Positions 28,301 through 40,063 of a DNA stretch of 64,000 bases are shown here, in pieces. The position numbers and the translations under genes are program-made. The notes beneath the pieces are model-generated. The model worked only from the letters and a program-made list of their open reading frames with translations. It ran no database searches and was not told the origin of the DNA. Position 1 is the stretch's first letter, and each line of letters begins with the position of its first letter. Source of the stretch: Bugula neritina (lineage: Eukaryota > Bryozoa > Gymnolaemata > Cheilostomatida > Bugulidae); the NCBI GenBank assembly GCA_964035545.1, contig OZ037771.1, positions 12,280,980-12,344,979 of the forward strand, given 5' to 3'.

Positions 28301-29617
28301 ATCCTGATCTACACTACATAGCATTCACTATTGCCTGCTTCTTCTAAGCATCTATAATGTATTAACTACAGTTTGCTTTGAGAAGTGAATTTCTACTTGG
28401 TATTTTTTCCTTATCGTTCTGTTGTTTGCCAGTAGTCTTAATTTAATGGATTTTCCCTTTTCAAAAGTGGTTGTGACAATCAAAACACATCATGCAGCCT
28501 GCAACTACACAATCAGTCAGTAATTTCTTCCATTAACGTAGCTCTTCTGGTTACTCTTGCTCACCTAAAAGCCTGAGCCTCATTCAAATTGCAATTTTTT
28601 AGAGTTGTTAGTTTTTCATGCAGTCTTTCATTTTTTTTTTGTTAGGCACAAAATTAGTATTCACTAGACCTAATCTTTCATCTGCATGTATGCCTATTGT
28701 TTGTTCATTAAAGAAAAACCTCTGCTGAATATTGAACTAATAATGAAAATAAAATCCCTAAACTAAAAGTAGCAGTGTGATTTTGGTATTACAATTAGTT
28801 GTTAGCATAGAGTCAAGTTATTGACAGGAATTTTCAAATTGAAATGTATGAATTTCATTGTAAGTCAGCAAGATTTAGTCTAAGTAAACATAGCATTACA
28901 TCGTGTTTTATTTAGCATTTGCAGAAGGCAACATATATTTTAAGGATTATTGTAAACTTAAATGTAATTTTAAGTACTTTCCATGTTTGTTATTGTAGAT
29001 GGTCTTGTTCTTTAGGATGGATGTGACAACTCCTTGTGTCAAGCTTAACTGATTGACTACTGAATCCCAATCATATGTTTTGCCAAAAAATGTGAAAATG
29101 GAGTGCATGTCTACTTTATTTGAGAAAATATTAAAAATACTTTTGAAACTTCATCTAGCCAAACAATACAACAGTTTCATTTTATTAAAAAATATCATTT
29201 GCACAAAAATGTATTATGTAATCGAACAATTTCTAGAAAAAAAGTGCTTTCCTCCAGTTTTGCTAATGAACTACATTTTTCATTATATGCTTGTCTTTAT
29301 AATTTTATTAATTGTTTTTTCTGGTGAGTCAATTCAACCTAGAAAAGTCTGAATTTCAGACTTAATTTCAAGCTAGAATATTCACATTTTTAGGTCTGCG
29401 TTTGCAAACATTGTTGTGTTACTTTACTTTTTATATTTTTTGAAATAAATATCTTTTTAGCTTGTGCCTATTCATGATTAGAATAGTATAATAATATTTA
29501 ACTTTTCTTCAATTTCAATAGATGAAAATGTTGATCAGTTGGAGTATTCAGTTTAGCTGAATTTTACTTGCTTCTGCAAAAACAATCTTTTGGAGTTGTC
29601 TGCCCTCTCTTTAGGCA
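25301..29617. other. Loop of the inverted repeat, distal part: no gene seen
   Basis: Apart from the polypyrimidine tract at 26,135-26,437 I see nothing identifiable. The small ORFs here (69 codons at 27,439-27,648; 99 codons at 29,053-29,352) have no recognisable domain and a composition like the surrounding AT-rich DNA. Confidence 0.5.
26135..26437. repeat. Polypyrimidine (CT)n-type tract
   Basis: About 300 bp almost wholly C and T on the plus strand (TCTCTCCCACCCTCCC variants). It keeps a 201-codon ORF open by composition alone (Ser/Leu/Pro repeats), which should not be read as a gene. A mirror-symmetric polypyrimidine tract of this kind can in principle form triplex DNA. Confidence 0.85.
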
Positions 29618-32188
29618 ATTTTACTGATGCTTTACTTCTGATTACATGATTACAAACATAGCAGTTCAAACAAAATTATTTTAGATAGGAATAAATATAA
29701 TGCTCCTAGCAAATGTTGTAAAACTATTTTCCAAAAACATATACTTTGCAAAAAAACTTTTCAGAAAGTTATAATGCATTTATCATATTATTGTTTCATT
29801 TAAAAGTTATAATGATAGAATATTATACTTAAAACACACTCAAATTTTTAGATTCTTGTAATATTGTTAAACAAGAGTTAACAGTAAGATTGGCTGTAGA
29901 GTAGAATGTTTAGCTGTTTGTACTGAAGCTAACAAGTAACTGGCATTAAAAAGAGATGTAGATAAAAAGTGACAGAATAACAACTGGCTTGTATATTGGT
30001 AGTGCAAAAAGCTGTATATCACTGCGTTTCCATGACTGCGCATAATGCGAATGAATGCTTCGTACGGATTATTTGTGGTTTGTGGTTTGCATTAACTTAT
30101 AGTTGCGGTTTCATTCGATGTAACTGTTTCCATTAGCCGAATGAAAAAATCCATTCGCATAATGCGATAATGGAAACGCAGTGTATAACAGTTTAAACAA
30201 ATACCCATTAGAATAAATGGTAACCCAGTACTTAAAATGTGGTATGTCATAATACATATTTGTGGTGTATTGACTAGGCTAGATCAACACATAGCACTAT
30301 ATAATTGCTTTAGTATTTACAATTAGTTTGTGGTCTGGTGGGATTTGTTGATAGCCATTGTCTTTATTAACATAACAGTTTTATAAAATTAGCAGTTTTC
30401 CTTATTCACCTAGTTAATTTTTAAGATTTATGTACAATATTTACATATTAGGATATAAAAAATATCTTCAACCAGTGAATATCAAAATAATGATCAAAGA
30501 CATATTTTATGTCATATTTTTGTGGCAATCTAAATAATAAGCTGGTCTAAATTGTACTTGTGCAAACAGAACCAGCTCATGAATATATGTTGTCTTTTTT
30601 TAACTTGACAGTTAATCTAATATGGATGTGTATTTTATACTTGCTTTTGTGTTTAAGGTGATAAAATTGCACTGGTAAGGTAAATAAACATTGCTTGTTT
30701 GGCATGCTTTTGCGTGGCATTGCATATTATGCTAAACTAATGGCCAGTTTTGCAGTAGCTTCACCATATAACCTTCAAAAGAATGCAAATATCATCTAAT
30801 TATTGTAAGCTTTTTAAGTTAATTTGTCTAGCTATAAACACATGTAAAACTATTAGGCTATTCCAATTTCACGATATACATAGCTCTATAATTCTGAAAA
30901 ACTGCTAGGTAGAGTGGAAATTAAACATGATCTATTCATTGCTAAAGTATTACAGCTATGAATAATATATATGTGATTACCTGAGTGATATCACAATCTT
31001 CACTTGCTAAGTTAGTTTAAATACAGGACAAAAAATTAATCTGGGGAAAGATTATATATGAGAAGCTGTTTTTGTAATAATTCCCTGCTCTAGGGTGGTT
31101 TAGAAGAATTGTTTTAAAGCAAAACTTTTGCATACATGAGTTGAATAAAATCATTGAGAGTTTTATGAAGGTCTATTTGTGTATAGGTAGCCCCATGTCA
31201 CAACTCAAGTTTTTAGATTTTATGTAATTTGTGGTGCAAAGTTGCAAATAAAAACCTTATTTTAATAATACTTAGACATATGCAAGCAATAAAGATAATG
31301 AAAAAAATGCTATAGTTGCTAATTAGCTAATATTACTTGCATATGATGCAAATATTTGTATGCATGCATGTTTAGTTTATTAGCATTGGTTAGATATAAT
31401 TGAATATATAGATTTGATGTGGAAATTGAAGAAAATCAATATGTTGTGTTTTATATACAACAACAGTTTTTACATTGGTTTGTTAATTACTTCATAAATC
31501 ATTTATTACTTCATGCAATATTTGTTCCTGCAACTTTGCAGAGTGGTAAAATGCATTTCAAAGACATATTATATTAAGTGATTTTAATTATACTAGAATT
31601 TTCAAACTAAGAATTTTTGGGGAGTTTTCTTCTTCCTAAGACATATGTGGCAATTGAACACATAATAAGTTGTGGGCCACAACTCCTTTATACAACCTTG
31701 CAAGAAATTATGCAGCCATTTAAATAGAAAAGGAATTATTGAATTTATTTATTCAACATTTTCAGTATTTTATAAATATTTGTTGCATTTAATTAATGAG
31801 CATAAAATTTGTTTTACAAATACTGTAATTAACAGCATGGTAAAAATATATTATATATATACTGGTATATATTTTGTATTGTATTAGATTTAGGCTACAT
31901 TGCTAATTAAAATGAGTTAATGGCTAAGTTTAAATATCTTCGACTTATAGATTACATTTTTATGTGCTATAAAAATTTAACTCGTTTGTTACGACATTTC
32001 TCCATGCATAAAAGCAAAACTTACGGCAAGAAATCCTTAGCTAGAAAGATAAATAATAATTTACTTTAATTACATCAAAAGCTAATATCAGCAAGCATTC
32101 TATAAATAATGGTAATTTACCTAGTGTAATTTTTCTTAAACTAGCTAAGCTTGCTTGGTACTTTAATAAGTTTATTGGCATAGTGTAT
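29618..32188 (-). repeat. Right arm of the giant inverted repeat, part 1
   Basis: Reverse complement of the inner part of 9,895-13,065. It is interrupted by the MITE at 30,020-30,183 and ends at the 5-bp BEL/Pao target copy TGTAT (32,184-32,188). It continues after the retrotransposon at 40,814. Confidence 0.92.
30020..30183. mobile_element. 164-bp MITE inserted in the right arm
   Basis: Begins CACTGCGTTTCCAT and ends ATGGAAACGCAGTG, perfect 14-bp terminal inverted repeats, with subterminal CGCATAATGCG motifs near both ends. It is flanked by TAT on both sides (30,017-30,019; 30,184-30,186), and the left arm has the empty site with a single TAT. The 3-bp duplication would fit a PIF/Harbinger-type element, but the family is not proven. 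There is no ORF. Confidence 0.88.
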
Positions 32189-32933
32189 TGTAATTAATTG
32201 GAATGCCAGTGAAATTTCTTGCTCTCATCAAAACAAACAAAGTTAACCAACGTGCCCATAATTAGAAAACCATTACATTAGTCATGTATATGTAGCTGTT
32301 TTGCTTTTATAGCTATGACAAATTTGCACACGAAAGTCAACAAGATTTCCTCATGTGTATGATTTCACTATGACTAAGTTATATAAATAGTTTTTTACAC
32401 CATCAGCTTCCTGAAATGATTCATCCATTGAAGTATATTTTACTCTCAGCTCTCATTCTATGCTACACTTTCAGTCAGCTAACATGTAGCATAAACTGCT
32501 GAGTAACTTTTCACTTATGTTATATTAAATATTTTGTTGCATTTAAATCAATATTGTCAAAGTAGAGAATAAATACCTACTACATTAACATCAAAGTTAT
32601 AAGCTCCATTCCTGGATGGTCTAACAAGGTAATTATTGCTATTGTAGTATTTTTGACAATCATTTATGGCATTTGTATTATCCTATTTTTAATATCAATT
32701 TTAATAATTTAGATGGTGTATACTGATTTTTATAGCAAGACTTGTTCTTTATTTGAAGCTTATTAGTTAATGTCAAATTATCACTGATAAAAGTTTTATC
32801 ACATATTATCATTCATTATAGCATATTCACAATTTCATTAATTGTAGTTTTCACGACAGTTTTACCAATAAAACATCAGTAGAGACTGAAGACCACATTG
32901 TGCCTGTTTACAAACCAGGGATGATAGTTTACA
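32189..32933 (+). repeat. 5' LTR of the BEL/Pao element
   Basis: Starts TGTAATTAATTGG and ends GATAGTTTACA. A TATAAATAG motif near 32,382 could serve as a core promoter, and AATAAA-type signals lie downstream in the LTR. Confidence 0.95.
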
Positions 32934-33647
32934 GTGAAAACTTGTGACTGGAGTAAACAGCTTACTAATACTACAACCAGTGGCTTGCGCTAACTTGAGA
33001 CCAGCGAGACAAACAGCAGCTAGAAAAGACAACTACCGATCCAGCCTCAGCATTGTTAGATCAGTATAGCATCCATCAACTCTACTGCCAAGTCTCCAGC
33101 ATTGTCAACAATAGCTACACTGCCAACCACTATAGTAACCAGCACTCACACTCCTGTCATACATACAAGTTACAGCTAAGTAACCATTACTTCTAAGAAT
33201 TCATTCACTGCTAATCACACAAATTAGCAGTATCAGACTCATTGGAATTCAGTAGAACGTTGCTAGCTTTGATCAAACATTACACAGAAACTACTTTTTT
33301 ATCACACAAGACTTGATTAAAAAATAATTTCTTTTCTGGGTATTGTAATATTGAAAATATTTGTCTTTTTGTAGTCATAGGGAATCATTTCCTTATACTC
33401 ATTCTGTAAATCTGTTCTTTATATTATTTATCACTGACACTAGGTATCAAATTTACTTGTGTAATAGTGAAATCATACATATAGAGGCAGTCTTATACTG
33501 CAAGTAGGTGCAGTATTCATTTTTTAAATTCAGCTACATATATTAGACAAATACTACTTAGTTTTGCATGCACTATTGCACAATCATACATTAGAAACTT
33601 TTTGAGAGCAATTAATTTCATTGGCTGGCACTCAAATTCAGTAGCCT

Positions 33648-36600
33648 ATGAGTCATTATCATAGCGCACGGCTGCGTGTTCAGCAACACTTAGAGCATAT
33701 AAAAATATCATTAGAAATTATTAGTGAATTCCATTTGCTAGTAACTCGAGAATTGGCGGACAACATTACATTAATTCGCGCAAAAGAGCTGCGAAAACAG
33801 CTTCTAAACAATCAAACTGTACAAGAAGCCGAACAACATTTAACAGAAGCTCGCGGTTTAGGTATAAGTGAGGAGAAGCTGCGAAATATACTGCGTGAAT
33901 TTGATCGTATTGCAGGCGATAGAAAAACTATTTTAACAAAACTTGAGCATTGGCTTCATGAAATGGACGCCAATAGTTCTGACGGCGAAAATAGCACTTT
34001 CAAAATAGCAAAAGTTGATGTAAGATCTCGCGTGTTACCATCCATCCCTCCCTCAGATAATTCAAAAATTGTCAAATCGCATGCTAGTCATTCCTCGAGT
34101 AAGTCAAAAAATTCAGTTGAGTCGGAACGCGCTGGGCCTGCCAAATCCGTCAGCGTACATAGTTCTGATTATCAATCTAATCACTCCAAGTCAAAGAAAT
34201 CTCATCATTCTAGTCACCATATTGGCAATTCTAGACATTCTGGAGCTAGTGACATATCCTCATCTCATGCACCTGATTCCGCTAGTGGTTCTTGGAAAAC
34301 AAGAACTACTGGTACATCTAGATCTTCCAAATCTAACGCATCATACTATAAAGCTCAATTAGCTAAATCTGCGGCTAAAGTTGCTGCTGCTGAAGCAAAG
34401 TTTCAAGCAGAGTGTGAAGCTCGGCAGGTTGAAGAGGAAATACAGCGTCTTGAGCTCAAGCACAAAGAGCAAATCCTCACTCGCAAAGGCCACATTGCCG
34501 AGCTGAAACTCAAAGCTGAAATCGATGCAGAGAAAGCTCAGCTAAATGCATTTCAGCAAGCCCTAGACGATGAGCTTGAAACTGAGCTTAGAGATACTCT
34601 CATGAGACCCCCTTCTAGAGCATCTCATAACTCATCGAAGCCTTCACCATTTCTGCATTCTCCACATCATATTGACCTCTCAAATCAATTCCCATCAACT
34701 GGAGGTCAACCAGCTCACGATATAAAGCAGTCTTTAATGACTAAGGAGGAGTTGCCTCACCAAAGCCCAGGTATCCACAAAGATCCTTATGAACAATATC
34801 CACAAGTCAACTCAGCTGCTCATCTTCCTACACACCAAAATACTCATCCCACACATACACACTTGCAATCACCTAACCCACTTACCAATCTGACCACTAC
34901 AGATTTCTCTGCTGCTATAGGGAAGAGTATAGGTGACTCAATGGCCGCCGCTATGACAATGCAAGCCAATCATCTTCCCACTCCTGACAAGTTTACTGGT
35001 GATCCGCTTGAGTACGCAGATTGGAAGCTGGCCTTTGATGGTTTGATTGGTTCTTGTCCATATACCGATTTACAGAAGCTCCATTTGTTGAGAGAGTATG
35101 TGGATGGCGATGCCAAGCAGGCTATAAGGGGCTATTTTTCATTGCAAAGTTCAAATGCGTATCAAGATGCATTACATGCTCTCGAAACTGAGTTTGGTTC
35201 GGAAGAGCTGATTGAAGAGCAGTTTCTAGACCGACTAGAAGCATGGCCTAGAGTAACTGATGCCAAATCTCTCAAGAGTTACAGTTACTTCTTAAACCAA
35301 TGTCTATCTGCCTCAAGGCAGATATCTGGTTTGAAAGTCCTGGACAGAAAACGGGAGAACAAAAAGCTAGCGAGTGTTCTGCCCAACAACCTTCAAGAAC
35401 GATGGTTAAGACATGCCATTGCAGAGGAGGAAAAGAGAAAAGTGTTCCCTTTCTTTCATAAATTTGCAGACTTTGTAGCACATGAGGCTAAAATTTCTTG
35501 TAGCAATTTGAGAGAAAAATATAAAAGTGGGTCCAGTAAAACTGCATTCAAGCCAATCACCAAACAAAACAACAGCAAACACTCAATTACATTAAAATCT
35601 GAAACAACATTACCAACACCAATAGTTTCAAAAACTTCAGAATTAGTCAAAAATCAACAAAAACATGCTAATAAGTCACAACACACTGACAGCCAGTCAG
35701 CAAAACAACAAAACAGCCTGTCATTTGACCAAAAGCAGAGAAAAGAACCAGAATGTGCATACTGCCTCTCAAACAAAAAACCCAGATGGAAACACCACAC
35801 TGCTCACTGCTGGAATTTAGCAAAACTTTCTGCTCAACAAGTAAACGACTTCCTTGCTAGCAACAGCTTATGTTTCAAATGTGCCGTAAGCGGTCACAGT
35901 TACAAAAACTGCAACATGAAACCAGTATGTGAGACATGTAAGCAAGCTCATCCCACAATATTTCACCAGAAATACACATCTCAACCCACAAAGCAAGCAG
36001 ATGAAAGTAAAATGCAATGTTCAAACCAAAATAAAGATAGCACAGTATGCAATAATCTTTCCATAAATACATCACAAACACTCATGTCTATGACTCTTCC
36101 TGTTTGGGTTTCTTCTGTCAAAGATCCACATACAAAAGTATTAACATATGCCAACCTTGACTCAGGCAGCGACTCATGTTATATAACTAATTCTATTGTT
36201 GAACAACTCACATGCACCAAAAAACCAACTAAACTGCCAATGGCAACAATGACACACCAAAACTTTGAGCTAGATACAATGGTAACCGATGACCTAATTA
36301 TCAAAGGATATAGCTGCAATAAGGAGGTGAAACTTCCTAATGTGTATTCTGCAGAAGAAATACCTGCTAAGTATGAGTCTATTTCACAGGCGGGTGCTCT
36401 TACCGCCTGGCCACATTTACAAGACTTGGCAAAAAACATGGTCAAGAGACAAAACATTTCAGTAGGTCTACTCATTGGAGGCAACTGCCCATTAGCCTTC
36501 AAACCTAGAGAGGTAGTAGTGGGAAACGACGCAGACGATGAACCATTTGGCGTACGTACTGACCTAGGGTGGGTTATCATGGGTAGTCTAGCTACAAATA

Positions 36601-39600
36601 ACACACATGATGACAATTCAGGCAGCAAAACAACAATAGTCAATAAAACCGTAACTCATTCACCCAAGAAAGCTAAAACCACAGTATCTTTCAAATGCCA
36701 AACTGAAACATCAAAACAAATTAACAAAATCATAAATATATTGGCTCAAGATTTCAAGGAATGTGTAACAGACAAAGAAGCGGCTTCTGTAGAAGACCGA
36801 GCATTTTTGTCTCTCATGAAACAAGAAACAAAGATCATTGATGGTCATGTCACCATGCCTCTACCTTTCAAACACAAACCACCACGAAATAACAGTTTTA
36901 AAACAGCAAAAAACCGATTCAATTCACTACTGAAAAAGTTCTCTAAGAATCAAAACTTGGAAAACCAGTACAAAAAGTTCATGGAAGACCTCATTAGCAA
37001 GGGTGAGGCTGAAATAGTTCCACAAGGCTTAGCTAGCCATGAGGACAGCACATGGTACATACCACATTTCGAGGTATGGCATCCAAAGAAGCCAGGCAAG
37101 ATTAGAGTAGTCTTCGATGGTGCTGCAAAGACAGATGGAAAGTGCATAAACGACTATCTCATGACAGGTCCAGATCATCTAAACAGTCTAACTGGTATCC
37201 TCCTTCGCTTCCGCCAGGAACAGATTGCTGTTACATGTGATATTGAGCGAATGTTTCACCAATTTCGTGTTGCAACGGAAGATACAGATTATCTCCGATT
37301 TTTCTGGCTAGATGAACGTGGTGAAATAGCAGTGTTCCGCATGAAAGTGCATGTGTTTGGAGCGACCTCGTCTCCTGCATGTGCAACATATGGCCTACGT
37401 TATCTGGCTGACCAATACAGCACAGATGATCCATCAAGTCAACAAGCCCGAAACTTCATTAGAAATCAGTTCTATGTGGATGACGGCTTGCTTAGTATGC
37501 CTGACGCAACATCTGCAACAAAAGTACTTACTGAGGCAATGAGAATTTGCCAACAAGGTAAAGTACACTTGCACAAGATTCTTTCTAACGAGAAAGAAGT
37601 ATTAAATTCATTCCCCAAATCTGAACAATCTGCAACTCTGCATGATCTTGACCTAAACTCTGACTGTCTTCCAACTGAAAGAACTTTGGGATTGATGTGG
37701 AATTCTGAGCAAGATTCCTTTCAGTTTCAAGTTAATCTCGCTGATAAGCCCAACACTAGACGAGGTGTGCTCTCAAATGTAGCCTCGGTCTTTGATCCAC
37801 TTGGCCTCATATCACCGGTTATACTGCAAGGTAAAATGGTTCTCCAAGATCTTTGCAGAAAACATTTAGACTGGGATGATCCTTTAGATGAAAGCATGCT
37901 GGCAAAATGGTTGCCATGGAAACAAAGCCTCAAAGATCTTGAACACCTATCAATTCCTAGAAACTACGTACCATCATCATTTGGAACACCTGCTAAGGTT
38001 GAGCTCCATACTTTTAGCGACGCGAGTACAACGGGCTACGGCCAATGCTCCTACTTGCGATTTGTAAGCCCAGCCAAACGTGTGCATGTTGCTTTAATCT
38101 GTAGCAAAGGTCGTGTCACTCCGCTCAAAGCTATTACTGTTCCCAGATTGGAACTTCAAGCAGCACGTGGGGCTGTAGATTTAAGCCTCAAGGCAGCAGA
38201 AGAGCTAGGTATGGACAATGTAGCTCAGTACTTTTATTCTGACTCAGAAGTAGTTCTTGGTTATATAAAGAACACACAGGCTAGATATCACACATTTGTT
38301 GCAAATCGAGTTCAGCAAATCCGTGACGGCTCCAATGCCGACAACTGGTTTCATGTCCCAACTAAACTCAACCCTGCAGATCATGCATCACGTGGGTTAT
38401 CACCAAAGCAAATTTTCTCTCCTGAGTGCGTTTGGTTCACAGGACCAGACTTCTTGTGGAATGAACCTCTCATACTCCCTCATCAGAAAAAATTCATCAA
38501 CTCACATGACGATCAAGAAGTGAAAGTTTCATTAGCCACTCAACACATCCTTGCTCCTCTTAGTCAGCGTATAACCATTTTCTCTAACCTAGATTACACT
38601 CTTAAGGTTATTGCTAGAATCCAAACAGCACTATGCAAAACCCCTCTCACTCAGCAAGAGAAACGCCAAAAAGCGTTACACTCTTTGGTCAAGTCAGTTC
38701 AATCAGAATTCTTCACTCCAGAAATCAAGCAACTCCAACAAACTCAGACTACATCTAAGCATAGCTCCATTGCAAAACTATGCCCATTTCTAGATAAGGC
38801 GGGTCTACTCAGGGTGGGAGGAAGGCTACAAAACAGTAAATCGCTATCATTCGAAGAAAAACATCCTTTACTCTTACCTAAGCATAGTCATCTCACTACG
38901 CTTATCATAAATGACACACATGCAAAACTAGGACACCTTGGCTTAGAGTATACTCTGTCTAGAATAAGATCACAGGGATTTTGGATCATCGGTGGTAAAT
39001 CCACAATTTCATCAAAGCTACGTCTCTGTGTAACATGTAAAAGAATCAAAGCTAAACCCTTGACACCACAAATGGCAACATTACCATCAGTGAGAGTTAA
39101 CGAAGCCCCTCCTTTCACCCACTGTGGATTAGATTGTTTCGGCCCTTTTATTGTCAAGGATGGTAGAAAGGAATCGAAACGATATGGCTTGATAGTCACA
39201 TGTATGGCCTCACGAGCTGTTCACATTGAACTTTTAGAGGACATGACTACTGACAGCTTTATAAACGCTATCAGGACTGTGGTAGCCATTAGGGGTCCAA
39301 TTCAGACAATTCAATCAGACCAAGGTACCAACTTCATTGGTGCCGCGAGTCTTCTACAAAGTGATGGGACCGACAGCAAACTTAAATCTATGAACATCAC
39401 AATGAATTTCAACCCTCCTCACTCTAGCAATTTTGGAGGAGTGTGGGAAAGGCAGATAAGGACTATCCGCTCTGTGCTACAAGGCCTTGGAACGAGACAT
39501 GGTGGGAGGCTCTCTACCTCTTTGCTACGAACTTTGTTTTATGAAGTGATGGCCATCATAAACTGTCGCCCATTAACCTCAACAACTGATGACATGCTTC

Positions 39601-40016
39601 CAATCACCCCAAACATGTTGTTGACTATGAAGTCTGACGTTGTTCTACCACCTCCAAGCACATTTGAGGAGGCAGACATATATGCGAGGAAGCGTTGGAG
39701 AGTGGTCCAGCAGTTGGCAAATGAATTTTGGACACGCTGGCGCAAGCAATACTTGCTTTATTTACAGTCGCGGCAAAAATGGGTAAATAAAGTACCAGAG
39801 ATCAAGGTGGGGGATATCGTTCTACTGTGTGATGACAATACAGTAAGAAATCAGTGGCCTTTAGCACGTGTCGTAGAATGCAACCTGTCTCATGACAGCG
39901 TTGTTAGATCAGTTAAGGTGCTTGTTGGTAGTAAAACATACCCCAAAGACTCCAATAAAAGAGTCTATTTAATTCGACCAATATCAAAATTAGTTGTACT
40001 AGTCCGATCGAGCTAA
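33648..40016 (+). CDS. BEL/Pao Gag-Pol polyprotein (2,122 aa)
   Basis: A single ORF from ATG at 33,648. In order: a basic, Ser/His-rich N-terminal part with a coiled coil (about residues 220-310); a Gag core of the DUF1759 type starting near residue 442 (LPTPDKFTGDPLEYADW); Cys/His knuckles (CAYC 703-706, CFKC 742-745, then CETC); an aspartic protease with DSG at 838-840; and a reverse transcriptase with catalytic YVDD at 1276-1279. RNase H follows (TFSDAST with Asp1458, then YSDSE). The integrase has an HHCC-type zinc site from His1758 and a DDE core at Asp1829, Asp1891 and Glu1934. A DUF5641-type C-terminus follows (VGDIVLL, WPLARV). All catalytic residues looked for are present. Gag and Pol share one frame, so no frameshift is needed. 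The protein drives its own reverse transcription and insertion. Confidence 0.97.
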   Translation: MSHYHSARLRVQQHLEHIKISLEIISEFHLLVTRELADNITLIRAKELRKQLLNNQTVQEAEQHLTEARGLGISEEKLRNILREFDRIAGDRKTILTKLEHWLHEMDANSSDGENSTFKIAKVDVRSRVLPSIPPSDNSKIVKSHASHSSSKSKNSVESERAGPAKSVSVHSSDYQSNHSKSKKSHHSSHHIGNSRHSGASDISSSHAPDSASGSWKTRTTGTSRSSKSNASYYKAQLAKSAAKVAAAEAKFQAECEARQVEEEIQRLELKHKEQILTRKGHIAELKLKAEIDAEKAQLNAFQQALDDELETELRDTLMRPPSRASHNSSKPSPFLHSPHHIDLSNQFPSTGGQPAHDIKQSLMTKEELPHQSPGIHKDPYEQYPQVNSAAHLPTHQNTHPTHTHLQSPNPLTNLTTTDFSAAIGKSIGDSMAAAMTMQANHLPTPDKFTGDPLEYADWKLAFDGLIGSCPYTDLQKLHLLREYVDGDAKQAIRGYFSLQSSNAYQDALHALETEFGSEELIEEQFLDRLEAWPRVTDAKSLKSYSYFLNQCLSASRQISGLKVLDRKRENKKLASVLPNNLQERWLRHAIAEEEKRKVFPFFHKFADFVAHEAKISCSNLREKYKSGSSKTAFKPITKQNNSKHSITLKSETTLPTPIVSKTSELVKNQQKHANKSQHTDSQSAKQQNSLSFDQKQRKEPECAYCLSNKKPRWKHHTAHCWNLAKLSAQQVNDFLASNSLCFKCAVSGHSYKNCNMKPVCETCKQAHPTIFHQKYTSQPTKQADESKMQCSNQNKDSTVCNNLSINTSQTLMSMTLPVWVSSVKDPHTKVLTYANLDSGSDSCYITNSIVEQLTCTKKPTKLPMATMTHQNFELDTMVTDDLIIKGYSCNKEVKLPNVYSAEEIPAKYESISQAGALTAWPHLQDLAKNMVKRQNISVGLLIGGNCPLAFKPREVVVGNDADDEPFGVRTDLGWVIMGSLATNNTHDDNSGSKTTIVNKTVTHSPKKAKTTVSFKCQTETSKQINKIINILAQDFKECVTDKEAASVEDRAFLSLMKQETKIIDGHVTMPLPFKHKPPRNNSFKTAKNRFNSLLKKFSKNQNLENQYKKFMEDLISKGEAEIVPQGLASHEDSTWYIPHFEVWHPKKPGKIRVVFDGAAKTDGKCINDYLMTGPDHLNSLTGILLRFRQEQIAVTCDIERMFHQFRVATEDTDYLRFFWLDERGEIAVFRMKVHVFGATSSPACATYGLRYLADQYSTDDPSSQQARNFIRNQFYVDDGLLSMPDATSATKVLTEAMRICQQGKVHLHKILSNEKEVLNSFPKSEQSATLHDLDLNSDCLPTERTLGLMWNSEQDSFQFQVNLADKPNTRRGVLSNVASVFDPLGLISPVILQGKMVLQDLCRKHLDWDDPLDESMLAKWLPWKQSLKDLEHLSIPRNYVPSSFGTPAKVELHTFSDASTTGYGQCSYLRFVSPAKRVHVALICSKGRVTPLKAITVPRLELQAARGAVDLSLKAAEELGMDNVAQYFYSDSEVVLGYIKNTQARYHTFVANRVQQIRDGSNADNWFHVPTKLNPADHASRGLSPKQIFSPECVWFTGPDFLWNEPLILPHQKKFINSHDDQEVKVSLATQHILAPLSQRITIFSNLDYTLKVIARIQTALCKTPLTQQEKRQKALHSLVKSVQSEFFTPEIKQLQQTQTTSKHSSIAKLCPFLDKAGLLRVGGRLQNSKSLSFEEKHPLLLPKHSHLTTLIINDTHAKLGHLGLEYTLSRIRSQGFWIIGGKSTISSKLRLCVTCKRIKAKPLTPQMATLPSVRVNEAPPFTHCGLDCFGPFIVKDGRKESKRYGLIVTCMASRAVHIELLEDMTTDSFINAIRTVVAIRGPIQTIQSDQGTNFIGAASLLQSDGTDSKLKSMNITMNFNPPHSSNFGGVWERQIRTIRSVLQGLGTRHGGRLSTSLLRTLFYEVMAIINCRPLTSTTDDMLPITPNMLLTMKSDVVLPPPSTFEEADIYARKRWRVVQQLANEFWTRWRKQYLLYLQSRQKWVNKVPEIKVGDIVLLCDDNTVRNQWPLARVVECNLSHDSVVRSVKVLVGSKTYPKDSNKRVYLIRPISKLVVLVRSS

Positions 40017-40063
40017 ACATACATTCAAAATTACAAGTCACTTTTAGAAATTTCAGGTGGGAG

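Noticed and set aside
29053-29352. 99-codon ORF near the right arm
   Set aside because: Lys/Ile/Leu/Phe-rich as expected by chance from AT-rich DNA. No motif.
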